DNA from: G965233625 sp965233625 | GTDB lineage: Bacteria > Planctomycetota > Planctomycetia > Pirellulales > Pirellulaceae | Assembly (NCBI GenBank): GCA_965233625.1 | Contig: OZ247499.1 | Location: 5,518,001-5,582,000 of the forward strand | Direction of reading: 5' to 3' | DNA: 64,000 bases | The notes under the pieces: model-generated | The model's database searches: none | The model's input: only the letters and a program-made list of their open reading frames with translations | What the model was told of the DNA's origin: nothing | Program-made: the position numbers and the translations under genes | Shown here: piece by piece, positions 18,374-26,542 of the stretch | How the letters are laid out: each line of letters starts with the position of its first letter | Position numbering within the stretch: position 1 is the first letter of the stretch

Positions 18374-19957
18374 TTGCTGCCCATTGTCGACTTCATCGTA
18401 CTGATCGTTTACCTGGCCGCCGTCGTGCTGCTGGGTTGTTTCTTCGTGCGCAAGAGCGGCGGCGAAAAAGAGTTCACCATGGCCGGCGGGTCGATCCCCG
18501 GCTGGGCCGTGGGGCTTTCGATCTTTGGCACGTTTCTGTCCAGCAACACTTTCCTGGGCAACCCCGGCAAAGCGTACGGGTCGAACTGGAACTCACTGGT
18601 TTTCAGTTTCACGCTGCCGCTGGCGGCATTAATTGCGGTGATGTTCTTCGTGCCGTTCTACCGTCGTAGCGGCGAGGTGTCGGCTTATGCACATCTGGAA
18701 AAACGCTTCGGCGTGTGGGCCCGCACCTATGCAGTGGTGTGCTATCTGCTGACGCAAGTCGCGCGGATGGGAACCATTCTGTACGGCGTTTCGCTGGGGC
18801 TGAGCGCTCTGACCGGCTGGCCCGTGCCGGCGATCATCCTGGGCACAGGAGTGCTGGTCACGGTTTACACGCTGCTGGGCGGGATCGAAGCGGTGATCTG
18901 GACAGACGTGGTGCAGTCCATCGTGTTAATGGCCGGCGCTTTGCTGATTGCGGGCACGCTGCTGCTGGATATGCCAGAAGGACCGGGGCAGGTGTTTAGC
19001 ATTGGTATGCAGAACGCCAAGTTCAGCCTTGGTTCGTTCAGCCTCAATCCGCTGCATCAGCCCGGCGCCTTAAGTTCCACCTTCTGGATGGTGCTGCTGT
19101 TTGGCGTGTTTATTAACCTGACTAACTTTGGCATCGATCAGAGTTTTGTGCAGCGATATCACACCGCCAAGAGCGACCGCGCCGCGGCGAATTCCGTCTG
19201 GTTCGGCGCGTTGTTGTACGTGCCCATTTCGATCCTGTTTTTCTTCATCGGCACCTCGTTGTTCGCCTGGGCCGAAACGCATCCGGAACATCGTGTGGCA
19301 GTGCAGACCGAAGCGTTTGAAGCGATGTCCGCGGAGAAACGCGAAGAGCTGGGCGTGACCACTGCCAGCCAACTAAAGCCGCATCAGTACGGCGATAAGG
19401 TGCTGCCGTACTTCATCGTCAACGGGTTACCTCCGGGAGTTGCGGGGCTGTTGCTGGCTGCGATTTTCGCCGCGGCCATGAGCAGCATCGACACGTCGCT
19501 GAACTCGTCGGCCACCGTCATGATGTCGGACATTTACAAACGCTACTTCCGCCCGGACGCCCAGGAGAAGGAAGTCATGCGGGTGCTCTACAGCGGCACC
19601 ATTCTTTGCGGCGTTGTAGGCACCACTGCGGCGCTGGCGATGATCGGCGCCAAGAGTATTCTGGATGTCTGGTGGAAACTTTCGGGCGTTTTCGCCGGCG
19701 GCATGCTGGGGCTGTTTCTGCTGGGCATCATCCTGCGGAGCGTCCGCAACAGCGCGGCCGCCGTGGCGGTGGTGCTGGGTGTGCTGGTGGTGATGTGGCT
19801 GGCGCTTTCGCCCGGCGCAGAATGGCTGCCGGCATATCTGCAAAACCCCTTGGATACAAATCTGAATGTCGTCATCGGCACGCTCACCATCTTCTTCGCC
19901 GGAGCGCTGCTTAGCATGTTGCTACCGCAGCCTCGCAAAGAACCGGAAAAAACTTAA
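18374..19957 (+). CDS. Sodium:solute symporter (SSS family)
   Basis: The product has about 527 residues and roughly 13 transmembrane helices. Family signatures are the N-terminal VDFIVLIVYLAAVVLLGCFFVRKSGGEKEFTMAGGSIPGWAVGLSIFGTFLSSNTFLG and the late AAIFAAAMSSIDTSLNSSATVMMSDIYKRY. It would take up a small solute with sodium at the cytoplasmic membrane. The start was set at TTG 18374, preceded by GGAG at nine bases. A GTG at 18305 would lengthen it by 23 residues, but a TACAAT -10-like element lies between them (18347-18352). The next gene is a DapA-family lyase 38 bp downstream. The two may import and split a keto-acid sugar, which is inference. Confidence 0.88.
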   Translation: MLPIVDFIVLIVYLAAVVLLGCFFVRKSGGEKEFTMAGGSIPGWAVGLSIFGTFLSSNTFLGNPGKAYGSNWNSLVFSFTLPLAALIAVMFFVPFYRRSGEVSAYAHLEKRFGVWARTYAVVCYLLTQVARMGTILYGVSLGLSALTGWPVPAIILGTGVLVTVYTLLGGIEAVIWTDVVQSIVLMAGALLIAGTLLLDMPEGPGQVFSIGMQNAKFSLGSFSLNPLHQPGALSSTFWMVLLFGVFINLTNFGIDQSFVQRYHTAKSDRAAANSVWFGALLYVPISILFFFIGTSLFAWAETHPEHRVAVQTEAFEAMSAEKREELGVTTASQLKPHQYGDKVLPYFIVNGLPPGVAGLLLAAIFAAAMSSIDTSLNSSATVMMSDIYKRYFRPDAQEKEVMRVLYSGTILCGVVGTTAALAMIGAKSILDVWWKLSGVFAGGMLGLFLLGIILRSVRNSAAAVAVVLGVLVVMWLALSPGAEWLPAYLQNPLDTNLNVVIGTLTIFFAGALLSMLLPQPRKEPEKT

Positions 19958-19995
19958 TCCCCGTTACACAACTGCTTCCCACTAAGTGACAAGAT

Positions 19996-20964
19996 ATGAC
20001 ACTCCCTCCCAACGCCATTCTGCCCCAGCCGCTTACCGGCATTGTGCCGCCGCTGTTGACACCTTTAACGCCGCAGGGCGAACTGGATACCGCCGGGCTG
20101 GAACAACTGCTCGAACGCGTGATTGAAGGCGGCGTCTCTGGCGTGTTTGTCTTAGGAACCACCGGCGAAGCGCCGAGCCTTAGCTACGAGGTGCGGCGCC
20201 AGACCATTACCGCTGCATGCCAGCAGGCAGCGTTCCGCGTCCCGGTGCTGGTGGGCGTGACCGACTCGGCGCCATCCGAAACCATCGCACTGGCAAAGCA
20301 CGCCGCGGAAGCCGGGGCGCAGGCCATCGTGGCGGCGCCGCCATTTTATTTCCCGATGAATCAGCAGGAGATGATCGCTTATTTCACGGACCTGGCAGAG
20401 CAATCGCCGCTGCCGCTTTATCTGTACAACATGCCCGGCATGACCAAAGTCTTCATCGAAGATGGCACCGTGGCGGAACTGATGAAGCACGAAAACATTA
20501 TCGGTGTGAAAGACAGCTCCGGCGACATGAACCACTTCCACCGGCTCATGCGTCTGGCCGCTGCCGACCCGAAGTTCACCGTGCTGATCGGGCCGGAAGA
20601 ACTAACCGCCGAAGCGATGCTGTTTGGCGGACACGGCGGTGTGAACGGCGGCGCCAATCTGCACCCGCGGCTGTATGTCGCGATGGCCGAAGCTGCCGCA
20701 GCGGGCGACCTGCCACGCGCCCGGCGGCTACACAGCCAGGTCATGCAACTGGCGGCGATGTACCGCAGCAGCGCTTCTTCGTCCACGATTATTGCCAGTC
20801 TGAAGTACGCACTGAGTCAGTTAGGCGTCTGTGGCGAAAGCACCAGCAGCCTGTTCCCGTCGTTGCAGCCGCATCAGCGGAAAGCGATCGACGCGCTGAT
20901 CGCCAGCATCGATTTCAACAGCCCGCCGGCCGCTTCGCCAAAGTCTGGCGTCACGCACCAATAA
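19996..20964 (+). CDS. DapA-family lyase/synthase (dihydrodipicolinate synthase-like)
   Basis: The 322-residue protein is a (beta/alpha)8 barrel of the DapA/N-acetylneuraminate lyase family. It has GTTGE (54-58), the Schiff-base lysine in IGVKDSSGD (K172), and the catalytic tyrosine in LYLYNMPG (Y144). The family covers lysine biosynthesis and several aldolases for sugar acids. The 38-bp spacing after a sodium symporter argues for a catabolic aldolase rather than housekeeping DapA, but the substrate cannot be read from sequence. It is followed after 1 bp by folP, so the two are tightly coupled in translation. Confidence 0.85.
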   Translation: MTLPPNAILPQPLTGIVPPLLTPLTPQGELDTAGLEQLLERVIEGGVSGVFVLGTTGEAPSLSYEVRRQTITAACQQAAFRVPVLVGVTDSAPSETIALAKHAAEAGAQAIVAAPPFYFPMNQQEMIAYFTDLAEQSPLPLYLYNMPGMTKVFIEDGTVAELMKHENIIGVKDSSGDMNHFHRLMRLAAADPKFTVLIGPEELTAEAMLFGGHGGVNGGANLHPRLYVAMAEAAAAGDLPRARRLHSQVMQLAAMYRSSASSSTIIASLKYALSQLGVCGESTSSLFPSLQPHQRKAIDALIASIDFNSPPAASPKSGVTHQ

Positions 20965-20965
20965 G

Positions 20966-21820
20966 ATGAATCATTCGCGTGCAACTTACTGGCAGACGGC
21001 CGGGCGGAAGATTCAGTTCGGCACGTTGCCGGTGCTGATGGGCATTGTGAATGTCACGCCCGATAGCTTCTCAGACGGCGGCCGCTTCTACGCCGCAGAC
21101 GCCGCCGTTGACCAAGCCACGCAGCTTGCCGCCGCGGGCGCCGGTATCATCGACATCGGCGGCGAAAGCACGCGTCCCTACTCGGACCCGGTCGACGCAG
21201 CGGAAGAAGCCCGCCGCGTTGTGCCGGTGATCGAACGTCTGGCCTCTACGACAGACGCGGTGATTTCGATTGATACTTCCAAAGCAAGCGTCGCCCGCGC
21301 CGCGCTGGCTGCGGGGGCCGGCATCATCAACGATGTCACCGCCTTTACCGGCGATGCCGAGATGACGCCGCTGGCTCTAGAAACCGGCGCCGGTGTCTGC
21401 ATCATGCACATGCAGGGCACCCCGCAGACGATGCAGGATGATCCAAGCTACAGCAACGTCACGCAGGAGATCTGCGACTATTTAGAACAACGTCGCAACG
21501 CACTGCTGGCAGCGGGGATTGAAGCGGACCGGATCTGCATTGATCCGGGCATCGGCTTCGGCAAAACGCATCAGCACAACCTTCAGCTTCTGCAGGAGTG
21601 CGAAGCCTTTCACCGTCTGGGCGCCCCGGTGCTGGTCGGCCATTCCCGCAAAGGCTTTATTGGGAAGATTGCTCGCGACAAAGAAGCGGACCGCGATCCT
21701 GGCACGATTGGCGTCGCGCTTTCACTGGCGCGGCAAGGCGTGCAGGTGATCCGCGTGCATAATGTGGCAGCCACCATGCAGGCTTTGCAGTTGTTTGAAG
21801 CAGCGGGCGGATTGCAATAA
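20966..21820 (+). CDS. folP: Dihydropteroate synthase
   Basis: FolP joins 6-hydroxymethyl-dihydropterin diphosphate to p-aminobenzoate in folate synthesis. The 284-residue protein shows the family sequence from start to end: LMGIVNVTPDSFSDGGR (pterin loop), IIDIGGESTRPYS, ISIDTSKASVARAAL, GAGIINDVTAF, CIDPGIGFGKT, VLVGHSRKGFIG and VIRVHNVAATMQAL. The length matches bacterial enzymes. The start codon lies one base after the DapA-like stop, so expression probably depends on that upstream gene. It is cytoplasmic with no unusual features. Confidence 0.95.
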   Translation: MNHSRATYWQTAGRKIQFGTLPVLMGIVNVTPDSFSDGGRFYAADAAVDQATQLAAAGAGIIDIGGESTRPYSDPVDAAEEARRVVPVIERLASTTDAVISIDTSKASVARAALAAGAGIINDVTAFTGDAEMTPLALETGAGVCIMHMQGTPQTMQDDPSYSNVTQEICDYLEQRRNALLAAGIEADRICIDPGIGFGKTHQHNLQLLQECEAFHRLGAPVLVGHSRKGFIGKIARDKEADRDPGTIGVALSLARQGVQVIRVHNVAATMQALQLFEAAGGLQ

Positions 21821-21849
21821 ATCATCGTTTCTAAAGCGGAAGGCAGCCG

Positions 21850-22980
21850 ATGAAAGTACCCCGCAAAGCACTCTGGCTGATCCCGCTGGCGCCCGTTCTC
21901 GCTTTAGTCGTTTGGCTGGTGGTAATTAACCTACCTCGTGGCGACTATCCGGTGACAACACTTGACACTGACGCGGCAGTGGATGGAGCGCCGCCGACGG
22001 TGGAGGAAAAACGGGAACTACCGTTTGAAGTGGGCGTGGTTTATTCACCTGGTTATCTGATCAACATCGGCGGCCTGGAGAAACTGCATCCGTTTGATAT
22101 CCGCAAGTATCAGAAAATCCACGACGCGCTGGTGGCGGATGGCTTGCTGACCCGCGCGCAGACACGGTCGCCTGCGGAACTTACTCGCGAAGATCTGCTG
22201 CTGATCCATACGCCGGAGTACCTGGATTCGCTGAAGTCGCGGGCCAGTGTGGCGAAGTATCTGGAGGCGCCGCTGCTGAACCTGGCGCCGGTCGCGCTCG
22301 AAGACGCCGTGCTACGCCCCTTCCGTCAGGCCAGCGGCGGTACGGTGCTTGCGGCGCGGCAGGCGTTGCAATCGGGCATCGGCGTCAATATCGGCGGTGG
22401 CTATCACCATGCCAAACCAGACCGCGGCGAAGGGTTCTGCCTGTTCGCCGACGTTCCCATTGCCATCCGCCGCCTCCAGCAGGAAGGCCACATTCAACGC
22501 GCGATGGTGATCGATGTGGATGTGCATCAGGGTAACGGCACCATTGTCTGCCTGCCGGAAGACGAAGCCACGTTCACCTTCTCAATGCATCAGAAAGGCA
22601 TCTACCCCGTTCCAAAAGAAGTGGGCGATCTGGATGTTGAACTTACCGCCGGCATGCGCGACGTTGAATATCTGGCCGTGCTGGAACAGCATCTTGAGGA
22701 AGTCTTCAATCAGGCGGATGCTGATATCTGCTTCATCGTCGGCGGTTGCGATACGCTCGAAGGAGATCCGTTAGCATCGCTCCGCATGACGCATGGCGGC
22801 ATCGTTGACCGCGATCAACGGATTGTGGAGGAATGTGTGAAGCGGAACATCCCCGTCGTGCTGACACTCTCTGGTGGCTACAGCCCGGACGCTTGGAAAT
22901 CACAATATCTCAGCATCCGTAACCTCATCAAGCGGTACGGCATCGACAAAACCACGAAGTTGCAGACCACCGCGGAGTAA
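21850..22980 (+). CDS. Membrane-anchored class IV (HDAC11-like) histone deacetylase family protein
   Basis: Residues 1-28 form an N-terminal hydrophobic anchor (MKVPRKALWLIPLAPVLALVVWLVVI), followed by a linker and a deacylase domain from about residue 60. Active-site residues are present: IGGGYHHAK (H186 and H187), DVDVHQGNG (zinc ligands D224 and H226), VGGCDTLEGDPL (D301), and LTLSGGYSP (Y344). DxHQGNG and DxLEGDPL match the class IV HDAC11 pattern rather than the HHGDG of classes I/II. HDAC11-type enzymes remove acyl groups from lysine. The positive N-terminus predicts the domain faces the periplasm, unless the anchor is a signal peptide. It starts 29 bp after folP, probably in the same transcript. 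Confidence 0.88.
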   Translation: MKVPRKALWLIPLAPVLALVVWLVVINLPRGDYPVTTLDTDAAVDGAPPTVEEKRELPFEVGVVYSPGYLINIGGLEKLHPFDIRKYQKIHDALVADGLLTRAQTRSPAELTREDLLLIHTPEYLDSLKSRASVAKYLEAPLLNLAPVALEDAVLRPFRQASGGTVLAARQALQSGIGVNIGGGYHHAKPDRGEGFCLFADVPIAIRRLQQEGHIQRAMVIDVDVHQGNGTIVCLPEDEATFTFSMHQKGIYPVPKEVGDLDVELTAGMRDVEYLAVLEQHLEEVFNQADADICFIVGGCDTLEGDPLASLRMTHGGIVDRDQRIVEECVKRNIPVVLTLSGGYSPDAWKSQYLSIRNLIKRYGIDKTTKLQTTAE

Positions 22981-23042
22981 ACCGTTTTCGCCGGATCAGT
23001 GCGGAAAGGTTGAATTCAGAAACTCCCCGGCTGCCGCTTTTA

Positions 23043-23072
23043 TTGCATCAAATAGCGGTTTTGCCCTACAAT
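23043..23072 (+). promoter_or_regulatory. Sigma-70-like promoter for the mini-secretin gene
   Basis: TTGCAT (23043-23048) and TACAAT (23067-23072) are separated by 18 bp. The -10 box ends 37 bp before the ATG at 23110, leaving a leader of roughly 30 nt. The match to sigma-70 is good (4/6 and 5/6). Confidence 0.6.
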
Positions 23073-23109
23073 GACAGGTGCCAGCTTTCTTCCCCATTTA
23101 GGGAAATAG

Positions 23110-23883
23110 ATGATGTTTAAGACACTTCCCCTTGCCGTTTTGCTTGTCTGTGGTGTTGCAGCGACTGCTGCAGCGCAGCCTGCGACGACGGTGCAGCAGC
23201 CGACGTTTAATTTTAACACCGTCAACACCACGGTGACGGCGCCCGATGGCGGAACGGTGTTGCTGGGCGGTATCAAGCGGTTGTCGGAGGGCAGCACCGA
23301 GCGCGGCGTGCCGCTGCTGGGTAAAGTGCCAGGATTGAACCGGCTGTTTAGGAACCGCGGTATCGGTCGCGAAGTAAGCAACAGCAGTTATACGGTGACG
23401 CCGCGGATCATTATTCTTGAGGAAGAAGAAGAACGGCAGGTCGGAAACCCGGCCACCTACGGCACTGCCTTCGGACCGTCGGCGCCGAAAGCTGGCGACC
23501 GCGGTGGACTGGCCGGCTATTACTACAATCCGGAAAACGCGGCGAACTTCGCGCGGGCTTCCGCGATTTCGAGCCAGATTCAACAACAGCATCAGCAATC
23601 GCTGACGCTCATTCGTCCTTCGCAGACTGCCCACCAAGCAGCGGCGCAAACCAATACCGCCGATAACGTGCCCGCAGCGGCAGTGATTGAAGCCAGAAAC
23701 GCCGCGGCTGCCGCAACACGCTCGGCGGAAGCTGTGGCTTACTTTGAGAAGGCCAACCGCGCGGCTGGCGAAGGAAAAACCGGCGCCGCCAAAATCTATT
23801 ACCGCATGGCCGCACGGCGTGCGAGCGGCGACTTCCGTGAAGAGATTCTGCAAGCGATGGAATCGCTGCTTAGCCAACAGTAG
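23110..23883 (+). CDS. Secreted protein with an isolated secretin-like C-terminal motif
   Basis: The 257-residue protein has a signal peptide (MMFKTLPLAVLLVCGVAATAAAQ). Residues about 37-103 look like the end of a secretin beta-barrel domain (TTVTAPDGGTVLLGGIKRLSE, STERGVPLLGKVPGLNRLF, YTVTPRIIIL). The normal N-terminal secretin modules are missing and the domain is less than half the usual length. A linker and an alanine-rich helical tail (about 165-255) follow. Complete secretins form outer-membrane pores for type II/IV systems. A piece this short may bind or cap a secretin, or be a domesticated relic; I make no functional claim. No other secretion gene is adjacent. Confidence 0.7.
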   Translation: MMFKTLPLAVLLVCGVAATAAAQPATTVQQPTFNFNTVNTTVTAPDGGTVLLGGIKRLSEGSTERGVPLLGKVPGLNRLFRNRGIGREVSNSSYTVTPRIIILEEEEERQVGNPATYGTAFGPSAPKAGDRGGLAGYYYNPENAANFARASAISSQIQQQHQQSLTLIRPSQTAHQAAAQTNTADNVPAAAVIEARNAAAAATRSAEAVAYFEKANRAAGEGKTGAAKIYYRMAARRASGDFREEILQAMESLLSQQ

Positions 23884-23955
23884 CCCCGCCGCACGCCTTT
23901 GGGGCCCTACGCGACTTTACTTTGATCTATCTGCGTTTGAGTCACCCCGTTATCT

Positions 23956-24732
23956 ATGTCGTTAGAAACAGAAGAAGCATCCAGCGGCGGGTTCTCCAGC
24001 GCTGAAGATAACAACGTCTCTGGCTACAAAGCGATTCATTGGCTGGCGGTCGTTTCGCTACTGCTGGGGTTGTTTTCGTTACTCGCCCTGGCGACTAGCT
24101 TTCTATGGTTCACGCCCGCCATCGCCGTGGGCGCCTCGATCGTGGCGATTGTGCTGACGGGCCCTAAGCAGGACCGCTATTCGGGCCGGTCGCTAGCGAT
24201 TGCCGGCCTGGTGTTAGGCGCGTTTGCAATGGCCTGTGCACCAATGGCCAGACTTTCCCGGCAGCAGGCGCTTTATTCGGCAGGCGCTGAGTACAGTAAA
24301 AACTGGCTGCGGCTTGTGCTGGAAGGCAAAGATCAAGTCGCCCATCAGTACTCGCTGGAGTCTTCGGAGCGGCAGTTGAACGAAGACCTGGCCGAACTCT
24401 ATAAGCCCATCAACTACGACGAAATCGTCGAGCAGACAGGCACACGACCACCCATCGACCCGTACAGCGCCATGACGGACCTGCTTTCCAGCGACGCGGT
24501 AACAGACCTCAAAGCCTGCGGGCCAGACGCGCAGATAGAACTGCTGGAGAACCGCGGAACCGAATACGTTCCCAGTCGTGGCAGCGACGCCGTGATCCAG
24601 GTGTTCCGCGTCACGCCAAAAAGCGGCGGCGACCCGGTGGATGTGCGCGTCGAGATCGAACGTAAGTATCACCCGGAAGTGAAAAAGGGCCTCTGGCGCA
24701 CTATACGCATCGCCGGCGCCGATGAGGTATAG
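23956..24732 (+). CDS. DUF4190-like membrane protein
   Basis: The 258-residue protein has three hydrophobic segments between residues 28 and 98 (AIHWLAVVSLLLGLFSLLALAT, IAVGASIVAIVLTG, LAIAGLVLGAFAMA), arranged like DUF4190 membrane domains (GLFSLLALATSFLW...SGRSLAIAGLVLG). A soluble C-terminal region of about 155 residues carries no identifiable motif. Start and length are plausible, and it lies 72 bp after the mini-secretin gene. Function unknown. Confidence 0.7.
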   Translation: MSLETEEASSGGFSSAEDNNVSGYKAIHWLAVVSLLLGLFSLLALATSFLWFTPAIAVGASIVAIVLTGPKQDRYSGRSLAIAGLVLGAFAMACAPMARLSRQQALYSAGAEYSKNWLRLVLEGKDQVAHQYSLESSERQLNEDLAELYKPINYDEIVEQTGTRPPIDPYSAMTDLLSSDAVTDLKACGPDAQIELLENRGTEYVPSRGSDAVIQVFRVTPKSGGDPVDVRVEIERKYHPEVKKGLWRTIRIAGADEV

Positions 24733-24760
24733 GCAACCTCAGCCCTGGCCCAGCCGTAGC

Positions 24761-24783
24761 CGTAGGGCAGGCGCCTGCCTGCC
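24761..24783. repeat. Dispersed GC-rich repeat (CGTAGGGCAGGCGCCTGCCTGCC)
   Basis: The element CGTAGGGCAGGCGCCTGCC plus TGCC contains the palindrome GGCAGGCGCCTGCC. Related copies lie at 61221-61248 and 61269-61298 (inverted pair) and a partial copy (GGGCAGGCGCCT) near 50284. It sits in the spacer between a plus-strand gene and the ECF sigma terminator. Confidence 0.6.
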
Positions 24784-24839
24784 GGTGCAGCGGAATCCAC
24801 GCTCACAACCTCAGGCTGCCGCCTGACCTGCCTGCTAAC

Positions 24840-24875
24840 GAAAAAACTCCATCCGCATCTGAGACACGGATGGAG
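24840..24875 (-). terminator. Rho-independent terminator of the ECF sigma gene
   Basis: On the minus strand, a 9-bp perfect stem (CTCCATCCG 24847-24855 with CGGATGGAG 24867-24875, 11-nt loop) is followed by TTTTTTCG. It lies about 42 bp after the sigma-factor stop and is one of the clearest terminators in the window. Confidence 0.88.
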
Positions 24876-24916
24876 CGTTGGGGTTTTGAGCTAGACTGAC
24901 AGTTTCCTGTCAGCCG

Positions 24917-25486
24917 TTATACCGCAACTAATTGCTCAACGTGCTTGGCCAGCCGCTTCCGTGCAACGTGCAGACGACGCTTGATCGTTCCGACCGGTGC
25001 GTTGAACTGGTCGCTCATTTCGATCAGGGACTGGCCCTTCACGTAAAAAGCGACAAGCGTATCGCGGTCCATCTCGCCCAGCATCTGCAGGCCTTCGTGC
25101 AACTGGGTCGCACGCTCCTGGGTCAACAGGGCGGTCAGTGGCGTTGCGTTCTCGACGCAGGTTGCCTCCAGCGTTTCTGGCTCGGTAGGCAGATCTGGCG
25201 AACGCCGCACCGCGCGGTTGATGGCCATACGGTGCGTGATCTGCCGCAACCATCCGCCGAAAGCCTCTGGCTGACGCAGTTGCTCGATCTTCTGCATTGC
25301 CTGGATGAAGACTTCCTGAGTCAGCTCCTGGGCCTCGGTGTAGTCACCCAACCGGCGCAGAGCGATGGCGAAGACGTGCCGCTCGAAACGCTCGAACAGT
25401 TCGCCGAAAGCGTCGCGGTCGCCGGTCTGTGCGGAAACAACCAGAGAGGTAACGTATTGCTTTTCTTCGTTGGTGATGGTCGTCAT
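24917..25486 (-). CDS. ECF-type RNA polymerase sigma factor
   Basis: The 189-residue protein has region 2 (DRDAFGELFERFERHVFAIALRRLGDYTEAQELTQEVFIQAMQKIEQL) and region 4 (LHEGLQMLGEMDRDTLVAFYVKGQSLIEMSDQFNAPVGTIKRRLHVARKRLAKHV). The ECF architecture is complete, with a 30-residue acidic linker and no extra C-terminal domain. It directs RNA polymerase to alternative promoters; no anti-sigma factor gene lies next to it, so control may be atypical. A strong terminator follows, and an imperfect palindrome lies about 85 bp upstream. Confidence 0.9.
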   Translation of the reverse strand: MTTITNEEKQYVTSLVVSAQTGDRDAFGELFERFERHVFAIALRRLGDYTEAQELTQEVFIQAMQKIEQLRQPEAFGGWLRQITHRMAINRAVRRSPDLPTEPETLEATCVENATPLTALLTQERATQLHEGLQMLGEMDRDTLVAFYVKGQSLIEMSDQFNAPVGTIKRRLHVARKRLAKHVEQLVAV

Positions 25487-25570
25487 GATTCGTTTCTCCA
25501 GCCGGAGGAAGCTGCATACGTGCAGCCAGTAGGTAACGCCAGGAGCCGGCGGCTGAGGAAAGCATCTGCG

Positions 25571-25591
25571 TTGTTACAATGTATGTAGCAA
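25571..25591. promoter_or_regulatory. Imperfect inverted repeat upstream of the ECF sigma gene
   Basis: TTGTTACA (25571-25578) and TGTAGCAA (25584-25591) are inverted repeats with 7 of 8 matches around a 5-bp centre (ATGTA). They lie about 85 bp upstream of the sigma-factor start, where an operator could sit. No promoter spacing can be fixed with confidence. Confidence 0.35.
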
Positions 25592-25697
25592 CGCGTCAGA
25601 CTTACCTTTGCCAGGCGTCCGCGGAAGGAGTTTCTTTGTTAGTTCTGCGACTTACGTTGCGGTGAAACGCGTTCACCCTGAGTAAGTCCGGGGCGGG

Positions 25698-26132
25698 TTA
25701 GCCCCTGGTTGCAGTTCTGAAAGAAACGGTCCGTTGCGGACACTCGCCGGGCTGCTTTTGACAAGCCGGTTCAGCGTGCAGATGCGATAGCCGTGCGCGT
25801 TCTTGCACACGTTGCCCGCGTTCTACACGCCCCGTACCTGCGAGGCCCCGCGTCGGCAATAAGGACTTCTGCGGGCCTGTGGCGGCCGGCGTTATCCCTG
25901 TTGCCGGGGCGGCAAATGCCTCCGGAGCAGCGGTGACGTAGAGGTGTTTGTGCAGGTTTTTGCTGCGGGTCAGACGGTCTTCCTGTTTATGCCACTGACT
26001 GGCATAGAGGGATGAATCTGAATGCAGCATGGGATCGCCGCTGCGCATATCAATAATGCCGGCGACGTTCACGGAACCTGCCAGGTTCACGTTGACGTTG
26101 TTAATCGCGATAGCATTAATGAAATTGCGCAT
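25698..26132 (-). CDS. Orphan small protein with a strong ribosome site
   Basis: Translation from ATG 26132 is supported by GAGGGAG 6 bp upstream. The 144-residue product begins MRNFINAIAINNVNVNLAGSV, an Asn/Val-rich beta-like stretch, then becomes polar and basic with several Gln, Arg and His residues. No family is recognised and there is no signal peptide or membrane helix. The C-terminal half looks less coding-like than the start, so a shorter peptide or a decayed gene is possible. It lies upstream of the ECF sigma gene on the same strand (gap 211 bp). Confidence 0.4.
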   Translation of the reverse strand: MRNFINAIAINNVNVNLAGSVNVAGIIDMRSGDPMLHSDSSLYASQWHKQEDRLTRSKNLHKHLYVTAAPEAFAAPATGITPAATGPQKSLLPTRGLAGTGRVERGQRVQERARLSHLHAEPACQKQPGECPQRTVSFRTATRG

Positions 26133-26175
26133 GTCTAGCTCCCTCGTGCACAAACGCACATTCGGCCCATCAGCA

Positions 26176-26210
26176 GCCGGCGAAGTTTCGCTCATAAGCG
26201 AGAACCGGCC
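26176..26210 (-). other. Predicted hairpin in the leader of the orphan gene
   Basis: TCGCT-CATA-AGCGA, extended by GTT/AAC and GCCG/CGGC with a small internal loop, gives a stable hairpin 44-78 bp upstream of ATG 26132. It may be a leader RNA structure. No terminator-type T-run follows. Confidence 0.35.
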
Positions 26211-26542
26211 ATCCTGAGGACAGAGAGAAACGAAAAATGAAAATTATGGGATCGTAAAAGGCCTTCCGCATCACAGCAGAAAACCCCGCTTAAGTCAGGC
26301 GCCCCACCTGAGTATGCTTCGTACAAAGCGAACCCGCAGGCCAGGAAAACTCTCAACTTAAGCAAACAACCTCCGCCACATCATAAGCCGGGCAGCGAAC
26401 CCAGGCAAACCAAATGCCAGCGGCAGTCGTCCTTACTCCTAACAACTAGCAAGACGCCAGAAATCCGGATTGGTTCGGAGAAAGTTGGAAAAAAGGCGAG
26501 AAAAACACAGCAAAGAACGCTAAGCAATTACCTGGCAATGAC
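26211..26542. other. Intergenic region without a recognised gene
   Basis: About 330 bp with lower GC than the flanks. It holds two CTTAAG sites and scattered A-rich runs but no open frame with a ribosome site, no terminator and no clear promoter. It separates an orphan gene from two hypothetical minus-strand genes. Confidence 0.4.
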
